Part shown: positions 52,054 through 61,330 of the stretch, one piece after another
How positions within the stretch are numbered: position 1 is the stretch's first letter
Layout: every line of letters begins with the position of its first letter
Source of the DNA: Paenibacillus_AB hodogayensis
GTDB taxonomy: Bacteria > Bacillota > Bacilli > Paenibacillales > NBRC-103111
Direction of reading: 5' to 3'
Length of the DNA stretch: 64,000 nucleotides
Assembly (NCBI RefSeq): GCF_039536325.1
Contig: NZ_BAAAYO010000017.1
Coordinates: 62,001 to 126,000 of the forward strand
Notes under the pieces: model-generated
The model's input: only the letters and a program-made list of their open reading frames with translations
Told to the model about the DNA's origin: nothing
Databases searched by the model: none
Program-made: the position numbers and the translations under genes

Positions 52054-53205
52054 ATGAAGGATTCACCAGTCTTAATCGATACGGACGTTCATAACCAGAT
52101 CGGTTCGTTATTGCCTTATTTACCAAAGGCGTGGCATGAAAGATATCAAACTGTCAAAGTGCCCTATGGCGCGCAGTACTATTCGTCCGTAGGCACAAAC
52201 CGTAAGGATGCGGTTCCGGACAAAGGCGGAGTTCCAGGCAGCGATCCGCAGTTTCTGATCAGCGACCATATGGATCGGTACGGCATCGATTATGCCATTC
52301 TCACTGGCTCCGGAGTTTTGGGCCTTTCCTTGGACCCGGACCCGGACTATGGAAATGTACTTGCTGCCGCATGTAACGACCGTATGACCGACACATGGTT
52401 GAATGTAAGCCCGCGATTCAGAGGTTCCATCTTTGTCAACGCATCCGATCCAACGGAGGCGGCAACGGAGATCCGCCGTCATGCCTCCAACCCTAATATG
52501 GTTCAGGTGCTTATGGCGAGCGCTGCGCGAATGCCTTATGGACAGCGCTTTTATCATCCGATCTACGACGCTGCGAACGAGTGCGGCTTGCCAGTAGCTA
52601 TTCATCCTGGCACAGAAGGCAAGGGCATCTCCGGAGCGCCGACGCCTTCGGGTTATCCTACCCGGTATATGGAATGGCACAATATTTTACCGATCAACTA
52701 CATGACTCACGTGAACAGCCTTGTATGCGAAGGTGTATTCGAGAAATTTCCGAAACTAAAATTCGTTGCCATCGAAGGAGGGATATCCTGGTTGCCGCAT
52801 TTGATGTGGAGAATGGATAAAAATTACAAGGCTCTTCGCGAATCGACTCCGTGGCTGAAACGATTTCCGTCCGAGTATATCAAAGACCACATCAAGCTGA
52901 CGACACAGCCTGTTGAAGAACCGAATAATCCGGAGTATTTATTGCAGATTTTGCACATGATTGAGGCGGAGAAAACAGTCATGTTCTCATCGGACTACCC
53001 GCATTGGGATAATGATAATCCCAAAATGGCCTTTCCTCGGATGCCGAAAGAAATGAAGCAGCGTATTTTGGCGGGAACCGCAGCGGAATTGTACGGGCTG
53101 CATACAAGACCGGCAAGAAGGGATGACACTGCCAACGACCTGGCCGATCAAATCGCCAGAAAATCGAAGCAGTCTCCCGAGCATGCTTGGGGAGAAGATG
53201 AATGA
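52054..53205 (+). CDS. Amidohydrolase-2 family metal-dependent hydrolase/decarboxylase
   Basis: The 383-residue TIM-barrel protein belongs to the amidohydrolase-2 group, which includes ACMSD and gamma-resorcylate decarboxylases. Metal ligands are the D-V-H motif at residues 11-13 (LIDTDVHN), an internal His in LPVAIHPGTEG, and the late Asp of MFSSDYPHWDNDNP. These enzymes cleave C-C or C-N bonds of aromatic or cyclic acids. ATG 52054 has a strong ATAGGAGGAGGCATACCC site. It overlaps the Rieske gene by four bases (ATGA), so the two are translated together. Confidence 0.9.
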   Translation: MKDSPVLIDTDVHNQIGSLLPYLPKAWHERYQTVKVPYGAQYYSSVGTNRKDAVPDKGGVPGSDPQFLISDHMDRYGIDYAILTGSGVLGLSLDPDPDYGNVLAAACNDRMTDTWLNVSPRFRGSIFVNASDPTEAATEIRRHASNPNMVQVLMASAARMPYGQRFYHPIYDAANECGLPVAIHPGTEGKGISGAPTPSGYPTRYMEWHNILPINYMTHVNSLVCEGVFEKFPKLKFVAIEGGISWLPHLMWRMDKNYKALRESTPWLKRFPSEYIKDHIKLTTQPVEEPNNPEYLLQILHMIEAEKTVMFSSDYPHWDNDNPKMAFPRMPKEMKQRILAGTAAELYGLHTRPARRDDTANDLADQIARKSKQSPEHAWGEDE

Positions 53206-53558
53206 GCAGACATTGGGTCGGAAAAACAGCCGATATCGAGGAAATGAAAAGCAAGATTTTTAAAATCGCAGGAATCGAGTTCGGCTTGTACCAAGTACGA
53301 GGAAGCTGGTATGCGTGGAGCAACTTTTGCCCTCACCAAGGTGCCTCTATATGCAAGGGACCTGTTTGCGGAACGCGGCTTCCTTCTCTTGTATATGAGT
53401 ACAAATACGGAATGGAAGAGCAAATACTGCGTTGCCCGTGGCATGGCTGGGAGTTTGACCTGACAAATGGACAACTGTTGGTCGATTCGCACACGAAATT
53501 AAGAGGCTACCCCGTAGAAATCGACGATGGCCACTTGTTTGTAAATTTACCCAAATGA
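53202..53558 (+). CDS. Rieske [2Fe-2S] ferredoxin-like protein
   Basis: The 118-residue protein carries both Rieske cluster motifs, C43-P-H45 (NFCPHQGAS) and C78-P-W-H81 (RCPWHGWEFD). They are 32 residues apart instead of the usual 15-17 in dioxygenase ferredoxins, and the insert contains two extra Cys. It would pass electrons to a partner oxidase, or act as a small redox subunit of the amidohydrolase-linked pathway. No oxygenase alpha subunit is encoded in the window. Its start overlaps the amidohydrolase stop, and the large carbohydrate protein gene starts 54 bases after its stop codon. Confidence 0.92.
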   Translation: MSRHWVGKTADIEEMKSKIFKIAGIEFGLYQVRGSWYAWSNFCPHQGASICKGPVCGTRLPSLVYEYKYGMEEQILRCPWHGWEFDLTNGQLLVDSHTKLRGYPVEIDDGHLFVNLPK

Positions 53559-53612
53559 TAGATGAAAATGAAATTCAGCAATTCTACTCTTAATAAAAAG
53601 GGGAATTCAAGC

Positions 53613-56600
53613 ATGCAATGGAACCGCTTTCGTTTAAAGCGTTTTATGCTGCTTGCAATCGCATTCGTGCTGACCGTCGGCCTGTTGCCGACGTCGGCCG
53701 GAGCGCAAGACAAAAGCACAGACCGTTTTGTAAACGCTGATCAGAATTCGAATTATGGAAGAGGAGTTTCCGAAAATCCGAACGGCGGCTCGCTTGCTTG
53801 GGGAGAAAGCTATTATCTCGACAGCTATGTGACCATGTACGAAACAACAGGGGATCATTATTGGCTCGACAAAATCGTAGACCACACCGACAGAATGATA
53901 AGTAACGCTACCGATTACAACGGCGACGGAATGCTTGGCTGGAAAGATCATACGGCTGCTCATAATCAGATGAAAAATGACACCTTTTCACTCATTGGGC
54001 CTGCTGACTCTACAGTCCAAATGGACGTATACGGCTCATTCGAGGAGGATGCAGACAACGATCATATTACTGACGGTTGGAATGTTCAAGGGGCCGTTGG
54101 CAAAGCCTACCGTTCAACAGCTGCAGGTGCTGCATTCAGCGGCTCGGCCGGTGTTATTGTGGAAAGCGACGGAATAAACGAAAATCGACTCGTGCGGAGC
54201 CTGTCCTATTCGCCCGGCATAACTTACAGTGTAGAAGCGTTCATGAGCGTGGATACGGAAATGACGCAAGCGCTCGTTGAAATATATAATGCGACTACGG
54301 GCGTGGTCGTCGCTTATGCGCGGGCTCACCATGTCGGTTTTGAGCGTTACCTCTTTACGTTCAAAGCGCCATCTGGCGGAGTCCTCCAGCTTCGCCTTGC
54401 GCTGCAGAGCTATGACCAGCCCGGGTACAAAGCCTACTTTGATCAAATATCGATCCGGGCTTTGGATGGGACGAAGCCGTTGCTTGAAAATGGTGGCATG
54501 GAGAAGCTGAACCCCGCGAACTCGACGTTGCCTGCCGGCTGGAACCGGGTCGGTTCTGCGAATGCGTCAACCGTCCATACCAGTGTGGATTCCGCCTCCG
54601 GGTCCTATTCATTGGCGACCACGACGGACGGCACCTCCTGGAAAATTGCAGAACAAATCATTGACTACGTACCGTCGCAAGCCTACACGCTATCCTTCAA
54701 AGGCAAAGTGTCCAGCACAGCAGCTCAAGGAAGAGTACAAATCTACAATGCGACAGACGGCGCGGTTATTTCCTATAAAACTTTTAACTCCACCTCCTGG
54801 TCATCGGGAAGCGTGTCGTTCACTGCGCCTGCCGCAGCCGGCAATACCATTAAGGTCCGATTGTACCAGACAGACTGGACCTTGTCGGGGTTTTCAAGTT
54901 ACTACGACGATCTTGTATTGTCGGCAGTCTCCTCGCTTGTGAACGGCGGCATGGAGGAGCTGGATGCGGTTGACCCGACAATGCCGAACAACTGGACCCG
55001 AAACGCTGCTGCCAACTCATCCAGTGTATATACTAGCACTTACGCAGCTACAGGCACCTACGCCTTGGCCACTACAACGGACAATACTTCTTGGAAAATG
55101 GCCGAGCAAACGATCGATTACGTGCCGTCGCAAACCTACACGCTGTCCTTTAATGGGAAGGTATCGAGCACTGTCGCTTCCGGTAGGGTAGCCGTTTATA
55201 ACGCAACAGACGGAGTCACGATCGCGACGACTACGTTCCAATCCACATCATGGGCGCCGCACAAGCTGACGTTCACCGCTCCGGAGGCCGCAGGGAAAAA
55301 CCTCAAGATCCGGTTATATCAGAACAGCTGGAACTTGACAGGGTTCACCAGTTACTTCGACGATTTGCAGCTATACATGAGCTTGCCGGCGTCCGCAATA
55401 AGCAACGGCGGGTTTGAGACGGTGGACGGATCGGATCCGACTCTTCCGCAATACTGGAGCCGATTGGCGGGCACAACATCTACCGATGCGCATGTGGCTA
55501 CAGGTATTAACAATTACTATACGGGTACCAAAGGAGTTATTATTCAGGCATCCGCATCCGCAGTTAAAGGGCTGGAACAGAATGTATCGTACGTACCGGG
55601 AGCCACCTATGTGTTGAGTTATATGGGGCGCGCCACAATCCCTAACGCTGAGGGCGTTGTGGAGGTGTTTAATGAAACCGACAATGTGGTACTCGCGGCC
55701 AGCACCTTTTCCGACCTCAAATGGACGAAGCGCTCGTTTGTATTCACTGCGCCAAGCGTAGTGGGTAAGACGATTAAGCTTCGCATTTCGCAGGCTGTAT
55801 CGTCTGGCGGCGGATATGGTTACGTAGACGTTATCTCCTTACAGCGCCTGCTCCATACAGAGGCAGCAGGGTGGACACGCAGCTATCCAACGACGCTTGC
55901 CGAGGCCCACCGGACCAATGCTTCAACCGTCTTCAGCGATGATGCCGGCCTTGAGCTTATCCATGGCGGCACTGCAGCGCCAGTTCTATTTCAGGAGTTG
56001 TACAACTACAGACCGAATTCGCCATACGGCATTTCGTTCAGCGGCAAGGCCTCTTCCGGCGCATCCGGGCAAGTCCGCGTATACGACAAGTCTACCGCCA
56101 CTACACTTGGAAGCTGGAGCTTCACCAATACGGATAAGCTGACCGTGAAAAATGGCGAGTTCCAAACCCCGGCGGCTGGACATGAGCTGATCGTCGAGGT
56201 GTCCATTCCAGTTGGAACGGCAGGGCATACGATCTGGGTCGACTCGTTTGAGTTAGGAGAGCAGTGGGAACATATGGTGCACGAGGGCGTGATCATGTCC
56301 CCTGTCTTGAGATTTGTAAATAAAGTGATAGCTGATCCTTCTTTGCATGCCGCTTACTTATCTAAGGCTCTAACTTATCGCGATTTTGCTGGCAACAATT
56401 TGTTTCACAAATGGGACTCGTATTGGAGACAGATTAGCGGAACAGATGGAGCCGATAACGGGACAGGTGTCTATTTATTCCCCGAAGGCTTCAGCACGGA
56501 GCAATTCCCTGGACGCAGTCTGCCGCATAATCAGTACTTGGCTTTTGCCCAAATGTTGTATCTGCTCTACGATGCTACGGAAGGAGCAACCGCATACGCC

Positions 56601-58007
56601 TCGGATCGTCCGTTGTATTGGAGCAGAGCCAACGATATGGAGCGTGCGTTCAAAAGTACACTGATTGCACATCCGTTAAATGCGTTACTGGGAACCGACG
56701 CTTACTTGTGGAACTATTGGGACAGCTTTGGAGCTTGGGACAACGGGCATTATGCCAACTATAATCAAGAAGACATCTCCCATGCCGGCTTGACCATGGC
56801 GGGGGCAGTGGAAGCTTACCATCAAGGGCAAGTTTTTACATTCGAGGATATGGCCAAACTGACCCGCACGTTTACGGATGTGATGTGGAATGGGAGTTTA
56901 TCGGAACCTGTACTTTCGTACTATAATTCTAGGCAGCCTCTTGTTACGACGGATAAAACAAATACGAACCGGTTTCATTTCTGGGCTCATTTTGCCGAAT
57001 TCGACCCTCTGGTCAAGGATATTGCGAACGCCGTATGCGAAGCAGACGGCTGCTCGACGGTAATCGCTTCAGGCGTTGCGAAATGGAGCGGAAACAAAGT
57101 CGTGAACTCCGGCTTCGAGCGGGCAGATCCGTCAGACGTTACATTACCGCAGCGCTGGACGAGGTATAACTCGTCATCGACGACAACGACGTTGACCAGC
57201 ACCGATCCGGGCATGAATGACTCTTCCTTATCCATTACAACTAACGGCACAACACGGCAAATTGTGGAGCAGCGAATAGAGCAGTATGAGCCAAACACGC
57301 CTTATACCGTCTCATTTCTAAGCAAAAAATATGGAAGTGTTAACGGAAGAGCTCAAGTGTATGACTACACGACTTCAACAAATCTGGGCCAGTTGATTGT
57401 ATCGAATACAAGTTGGGCCAGAAATGCGTTCACGATACAAACGCCGGAAGCCGGTCATGATGTACGGGTTAGGCTATACACCTCCGCAGTATCGCCTGCC
57501 GGCTCGTCGGTTGGATTTGACGACGTTCATACGTATCCATCGTTGTCGAGCGGAGAGATTGCGAACGCAGGATTTGAGACGCCGGACAAGTGGGATTTTA
57601 CGCTCCCCCGTTATTGGCAGCGCGGTACGACTACGCTTCCTGCCAATGCAGCCATCGATCCTTCAGACCGATTTACCGGGATTAACTCGTTCAAGCTGGT
57701 CTCCTCAGGCGACGGAGCGGGTCAAGAGCTGTCTTACGCTTGGTCGGGTTATCGCCCAAGTGCTCTGTATACGGTTAGCTTTGCTGGTAAAGTAAGCGGA
57801 AGCGCAGGCGGCAAGCTTCGGATTATCGATACCACGACAAGTACGGTGCTGGTCGATCAAGCTATCACTTCAACTTCTTGGGCAGCGCAAACGGTTACAT
57901 TTACTATGCCTTCCGACTACAAGGATAAGCTGAAAGTAATATTGACGCACAATAACTCGAATGCCGCAGGTACGGTGTGGATGGACGAGTTGAACATTAC
58001 TTATTAA
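53613..58007 (+). CDS. Secreted carbohydrate-active protein: barrel enzyme interrupted by CBM-like domains
   Basis: The 1464-residue protein has a Sec signal (residues 1-32, LLPTSAGAQ). Residues 33-130 contain helical pairs typical of (alpha/alpha)-barrel hydrolases/lyases (SYYLDSYVTMYETTGDHYWL, then GWKDHTAAHNQ). Five CBM4/9-like beta-sandwich modules follow at about 139, 292, 443, 597 and 747, several opening NGGMEEL or NGGFETVDGSDP. The helical part resumes at about 883-1160 (WEHMVHEGVIMSPVLRFVNK, with YWDSFGAWDNGHYANYNQED), and two more CBM-like modules close the protein (about 1164 and 1318). The start is ATG 53613 with AAAGGGGAATTC; ATGs at 53562 and 53568 lack ribosome sites. No catalytic acids were assigned. 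Confidence 0.82.
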   Translation: MQWNRFRLKRFMLLAIAFVLTVGLLPTSAGAQDKSTDRFVNADQNSNYGRGVSENPNGGSLAWGESYYLDSYVTMYETTGDHYWLDKIVDHTDRMISNATDYNGDGMLGWKDHTAAHNQMKNDTFSLIGPADSTVQMDVYGSFEEDADNDHITDGWNVQGAVGKAYRSTAAGAAFSGSAGVIVESDGINENRLVRSLSYSPGITYSVEAFMSVDTEMTQALVEIYNATTGVVVAYARAHHVGFERYLFTFKAPSGGVLQLRLALQSYDQPGYKAYFDQISIRALDGTKPLLENGGMEKLNPANSTLPAGWNRVGSANASTVHTSVDSASGSYSLATTTDGTSWKIAEQIIDYVPSQAYTLSFKGKVSSTAAQGRVQIYNATDGAVISYKTFNSTSWSSGSVSFTAPAAAGNTIKVRLYQTDWTLSGFSSYYDDLVLSAVSSLVNGGMEELDAVDPTMPNNWTRNAAANSSSVYTSTYAATGTYALATTTDNTSWKMAEQTIDYVPSQTYTLSFNGKVSSTVASGRVAVYNATDGVTIATTTFQSTSWAPHKLTFTAPEAAGKNLKIRLYQNSWNLTGFTSYFDDLQLYMSLPASAISNGGFETVDGSDPTLPQYWSRLAGTTSTDAHVATGINNYYTGTKGVIIQASASAVKGLEQNVSYVPGATYVLSYMGRATIPNAEGVVEVFNETDNVVLAASTFSDLKWTKRSFVFTAPSVVGKTIKLRISQAVSSGGGYGYVDVISLQRLLHTEAAGWTRSYPTTLAEAHRTNASTVFSDDAGLELIHGGTAAPVLFQELYNYRPNSPYGISFSGKASSGASGQVRVYDKSTATTLGSWSFTNTDKLTVKNGEFQTPAAGHELIVEVSIPVGTAGHTIWVDSFELGEQWEHMVHEGVIMSPVLRFVNKVIADPSLHAAYLSKALTYRDFAGNNLFHKWDSYWRQISGTDGADNGTGVYLFPEGFSTEQFPGRSLPHNQYLAFAQMLYLLYDATEGATAYASDRPLYWSRANDMERAFKSTLIAHPLNALLGTDAYLWNYWDSFGAWDNGHYANYNQEDISHAGLTMAGAVEAYHQGQVFTFEDMAKLTRTFTDVMWNGSLSEPVLSYYNSRQPLVTTDKTNTNRFHFWAHFAEFDPLVKDIANAVCEADGCSTVIASGVAKWSGNKVVNSGFERADPSDVTLPQRWTRYNSSSTTTTLTSTDPGMNDSSLSITTNGTTRQIVEQRIEQYEPNTPYTVSFLSKKYGSVNGRAQVYDYTTSTNLGQLIVSNTSWARNAFTIQTPEAGHDVRVRLYTSAVSPAGSSVGFDDVHTYPSLSSGEIANAGFETPDKWDFTLPRYWQRGTTTLPANAAIDPSDRFTGINSFKLVSSGDGAGQELSYAWSGYRPSALYTVSFAGKVSGSAGGKLRIIDTTTSTVLVDQAITSTSWAAQTVTFTMPSDYKDKLKVILTHNNSNAAGTVWMDELNITY

Positions 58008-58070
58008 TTGCCTGCGGGTGGAGGCGCAGCCGAGCCGAGAACACGAAAAAGAAATTGGAGGCTAATTCAC

Positions 58071-59405
58071 ATGAAAAAGCAAGCGTTCGTATATTCCTTA
58101 CTCGCCAGTATGATGGCTTTGACTACAGCCTGTTCAAGCGGCAAAACAGATGGAACCGATTCCAACGACGCTAAGCCGGCCGATAACAATGCAGCGACAG
58201 AAGTGAAAAAGCAGCCGGTCGAGCTCGTATTTTATACGCCGGGAGCTGGCTACGACGAAACGTTTATGGATATTTTTGGCAGTGAAATTCAGAGAAAGTT
58301 CCCTCATATCACGGTTAAATTTCTCTCTGCCGGAACAATCCAAATGCCCGACCTCGTCGCCACCGGTCAGACAGTCGACGTGCTATTCATGTCGATCGGC
58401 CAAGGCAATATGCTCACGACTTACAACTACCAATACGATATTTCCGAGTTGATCAAATCCAAAAAGTTCGACTTGAACCATCTCGAGCCGTCATCGATCG
58501 AGCTGCAAAAAGGATTTGCCAACGGCGGCATGTACGGGCTTCCGGTGTTCACGAATACACTGGGTTTCTTTTACAACAAAGATATTTTCGACAAATTCGG
58601 CGTGGCGTACCCGAAGGACGGCATAAACTGGGATCAGCTAAAAGAATTGGCCACACGGATGTCGCGGACGGACGGAGGCATCACCTATAACGGTCTCGTG
58701 ATGTCGTCCTCCGCGAACATTGTGCTCAATCAATTTTCGGTGCCATATATCGATAAGGCAACGAAAAAGTCGATATTTACTACTGAAAAATTCAAACAGG
58801 CGTTCAATCTGCTGACGAGCGTAGCGTTGCTGCCGGGCAACGGATTAACGAAGGATACATGGGCGCTTGCCGGGCAGCAAAAGATGTTTTTCCAGGATCA
58901 AACGGCTGCGATGATGCTGCACTTCGTCAACACGGGGCTCACCACATTGAAGACGCAGTTCAACTGGGATATCGCCACATACCCGCAGTTGACAAGCAAT
59001 CCGGGCGTAGGCCCGCAATCGTATCCGACTTATTTCAATATTACGAAGACGAGCAAGTATAAAGAGGATGCGTTTGATGCAATCGCTTACTTGACGACCG
59101 ACGAGTTTCAGACGAGAATGGCGAAAAAAGCGATGCTGCCGGTATTGAAAGACAAAGCGAAAGGCTTAAGCGAATTCGGCAATGACGTTCCGTTGTTGAA
59201 AAACAAAAACGTCAAGGCCCTCATTCCCGACAAGTACGCGCCTTCGTCATTGATCAGTTCGGAAGTCGTGGAATCGCAATCGCCAGGCCATACCGCCTTC
59301 TTCGAAGCGTACCAAAACGTTGTACTCGGCCAAAAAGACGCCAATACGGCGCTGCGCGAAGCCGGAGAGAAATACGATGCCAAGCTGGCGGAACTGTTTA
59401 AATAA
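58071..59405 (+). CDS. Extracellular solute-binding lipoprotein (ABC type), orphan
   Basis: This 444-residue family 1 binding protein has a lipoprotein signal (MKKQAFVYSLL... ending L-T-T-A-C). The motifs FFYNKDIFDKFGVAYPKDGI and NWDQLKELATRMSR parallel those of the 27453 protein. It lies 64 bases after the large carbohydrate-active protein gene and probably belongs to its operon. ATG 58071 is chosen for GGAGGCTAATTC upstream; the longer frame starting at 58008 has none. Again no permease or ATPase gene is nearby. It likely delivers products of the secreted enzyme to a transporter encoded elsewhere. Confidence 0.92.
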   Translation: MKKQAFVYSLLASMMALTTACSSGKTDGTDSNDAKPADNNAATEVKKQPVELVFYTPGAGYDETFMDIFGSEIQRKFPHITVKFLSAGTIQMPDLVATGQTVDVLFMSIGQGNMLTTYNYQYDISELIKSKKFDLNHLEPSSIELQKGFANGGMYGLPVFTNTLGFFYNKDIFDKFGVAYPKDGINWDQLKELATRMSRTDGGITYNGLVMSSSANIVLNQFSVPYIDKATKKSIFTTEKFKQAFNLLTSVALLPGNGLTKDTWALAGQQKMFFQDQTAAMMLHFVNTGLTTLKTQFNWDIATYPQLTSNPGVGPQSYPTYFNITKTSKYKEDAFDAIAYLTTDEFQTRMAKKAMLPVLKDKAKGLSEFGNDVPLLKNKNVKALIPDKYAPSSLISSEVVESQSPGHTAFFEAYQNVVLGQKDANTALREAGEKYDAKLAELFK

Positions 59406-59494
59406 TCGCATCTTACTGGGGCTTCAGGCAAAGGGCAGGCAGCCGCCGCGTTTCGGTATGACTGCGGCTAATTCATGTGAGGAGAACGGTTGAC

Positions 59495-59600
59495 ATGGCA
59501 TTTCAAATTGATCTTACGAGATACGAACAAACGATAGTAACAAAAGAGAAATTTCCTGTGGAGGAGGGCAAAATTATTCTTTATGGCAGCTCCTTTTGGG
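59495..59600 (+). pseudogene. SGNH/GDSL hydrolase gene, N-terminal fragment cut by Tn3-type remnant
   Basis: ATG 59495 with GTGAGGAGAAC starts AFQIDLTRYEQTIVTKEKFP, then VEEGKIILYGSSFWGNW. The I-L-Y-G-S-S segment is the block I motif (Y-G-S-S/D) of SGNH hydrolases, which deacylate sugars. The sequence then runs into antisense transposase DNA. It is a clear N-terminal remnant of an SGNH hydrolase of glycan clusters. Confidence 0.7.
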
Positions 59601-60323
59601 GGAATTGGAAGATTTCTTTCTCCACCTTCCGTTCAGCGCGAACGCTGATCCGGTGAATGATTTGTACCAGCAAGTCCACAAGGTTATCTGTAATCTCCTT
59701 GTTTCGGAGCCAGAAAAAAGCACAAAAAAGCGCATAGCGGATTGGATGGGGGTGGCGGCGCAGTTCCCGAATGTCCTCGGTAGAGACACGCTGCCGGTAT
59801 TTTTTCAATACCTTATACGGGGTGTCCCGGAACAAATCTTCCGGGAGATCCAACTGTCGCAGGGTACGCAGTTTATGAACTTCTTTCATAAAGCTTTCTA
59901 AACCTGGCCGACCAGGATCGGCCTTCAGTTCATGGAACGTAACTTGGCTGCTATCCTCCCGAGGCAAATCTTCACTGGTATCGTCGAGCATGGCTATGCT
60001 CTCAATCAAGGCATCCAATTTTGTGGGTGTTGATGGGGGCAGTTTCTGGAAGGTAGTCTGAAAGAACTGTTCTTCATGCGTATGTATAGCAGAACGGATA
60101 AGGCGCTCAATACGGTCGGGTGTCGGCGGCTCCACTTTCATTTCGCGGAATCGACCGTATACCGAATCCTTAACACGCTCCTACTCTTGACTATGATGAA
60201 GCACATGTTGGCACAGCCACTCTGCTACATCTTGATTATCCTGAACGGAGGCTTCCGCTTCATTTCATTAGGTAAAATCGTAAAATGCTCAATCAGCTCG
60301 TCCAGTTCCCAATTTCGTTTCAC
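59581..60323 (-). pseudogene. Tn3-family transposase (TnpA), N-terminal fragment with internal deletion
   Basis: Minus-strand GTG 60323 starts KRNWELDELIEHFTILPNEM, the N-terminus of Tn3-family transposases. A jump then gives VQDNQDVAEWLCQHVLHHSQ, a stop, and VYGRFREMKVEPPTPDRIER. The longest intact piece is 186 codons (59581-60141), including KADPGRPGLESFMKEVHKLR and ELRRHPHPIRYALFCAFFWL. Full-length TnpA has nearly 1000 residues, so the catalytic DDE part is missing, and about 100 residues are deleted after the N-terminus. Any terminal inverted repeat is uncertain. Confidence 0.85.
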
Positions 60324-60567
60324 ATTATCCCCTCCGAGTGAAGTTCCTAAAATAGTTAGTATCGGAACTATATAGTTGAAAACAGTATAGCTAAGCTGTA
60401 TATTTTAGACAATAAGAATCTCAAATAGCTTGATGTTCCATTTTCAAGAGTAAAAACGGAACTTTATATTTCCTAATTCCTAAGCTCCGTCGGTACGATT
60501 TAGTTTTCTCACGAATGCTCGCTTATCGCGGGGTACCTCCAATATGTGCTAGAATCGGTTGTTTTTT
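60324..60567. other. Flank of the Tn3-type remnant
   Basis: No gene recognised. GGGGTACC at about 60534 resembles the outer bases of Tn3-family inverted repeats, but the rest of the end does not match well enough to call it. Confidence 0.3.
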
Positions 60568-60605
60568 TAGAGCAGAAGCCGGCGTGGCAACTGCTCTATT
60601 TTTCA
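60568..60605 (+). terminator. Hairpin terminator before the ECF sigma gene
   Basis: TAGAGCAG and CTGCTCTA enclose a 15-base loop and are followed by TTTTTC. Confidence 0.65.
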
Positions 60606-60760
60606 TTACTGCATACGAACGCAATCTCCATAATCTCCTAGGAACGACTTTTGATGATGCGTTTTTTCACCGATTGCCTTTATTTTTGCAATCTAATGTC
60701 CCAAAATTGCTTGCCTAGTTGTTATATAAGTTAAAGAGTCAATGCTGAGGAGGGAAGGAC

Positions 60761-61330
60761 GTGAAACCGTCAGAATTAGACCAAATAGTACGGTCTGTAA
60801 AAAAAGGGGAGAGTGACCTTTATGGACAACTCGTTTTTAATTTTCAACAACAAATATTTAAGTACTGCTTTCATATGCTTGGGCAGTTGCAGGAAGCTGA
60901 GGATGTGACACAAGATATATTTTTGAAAGGACTTGAACGGCTAGATCAGTATCAAGAAGGAACATCGTTTAGTGCATGGCTGTACAAAATTGCTTACCAT
61001 GAGTGTCTGAATAGGATTAATCGAGCTAAGACATATAATAGGTTACTACGAATACTCAGTTGGTCAACTACCGCGGTGCAAGCTGAAACGAGTATTCCGA
61101 AATTGCAATTTAATCAAGAATTGCACGGGGCAATGTTACAACTGAACCTAAAGGATCGCCATATCATTTGGTTGCGTATTGTTGAAGAGAACCGTTTCGA
61201 AGATATAGCCATTCAAATGAATATGAGTTATGCGGCTGTACGAAAAAGATATGAGCGAGCAAAGGACAAATTAAGACGTACTATCGCCATTAAGGAGGAT
61301 GATAAAGATGGGCGAAGCTTTTCATACTGA
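60761..61330 (+). CDS. ECF RNA polymerase sigma factor
   Basis: The 189-residue sigma factor has region 2 near residues 20-90 (FKYCFHMLGQLQEAEDVTQD, FSAWLYKIAYHECLNRINRA) and region 4 near residues 125-175 (LKDRHIIWLRIVEENRFEDI, then a helix-turn-helix). It would direct polymerase to stress or cell-envelope promoters and is paired with a membrane anti-sigma factor encoded just after it. GTG 60761 is preceded by GAGGAGGGAAGGAC. The downstream start overlaps its last 23 bases, which suggests translational coupling. Confidence 0.92.
   Translation: MKPSELDQIVRSVKKGESDLYGQLVFNFQQQIFKYCFHMLGQLQEAEDVTQDIFLKGLERLDQYQEGTSFSAWLYKIAYHECLNRINRAKTYNRLLRILSWSTTAVQAETSIPKLQFNQELHGAMLQLNLKDRHIIWLRIVEENRFEDIAIQMNMSYAAVRKRYERAKDKLRRTIAIKEDDKDGRSFSY

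Noticed and set aside
60515..60718. 67-codon frame before the ECF sigma gene
   Set aside because: It overlaps a terminator hairpin, lacks a ribosome site and shows no family pattern.
60324..60760. A Tn3-family terminal inverted repeat near 60500-60541
   Set aside because: Only GGGGTACC and a few scattered bases fit the known end; too weak to define the boundary.
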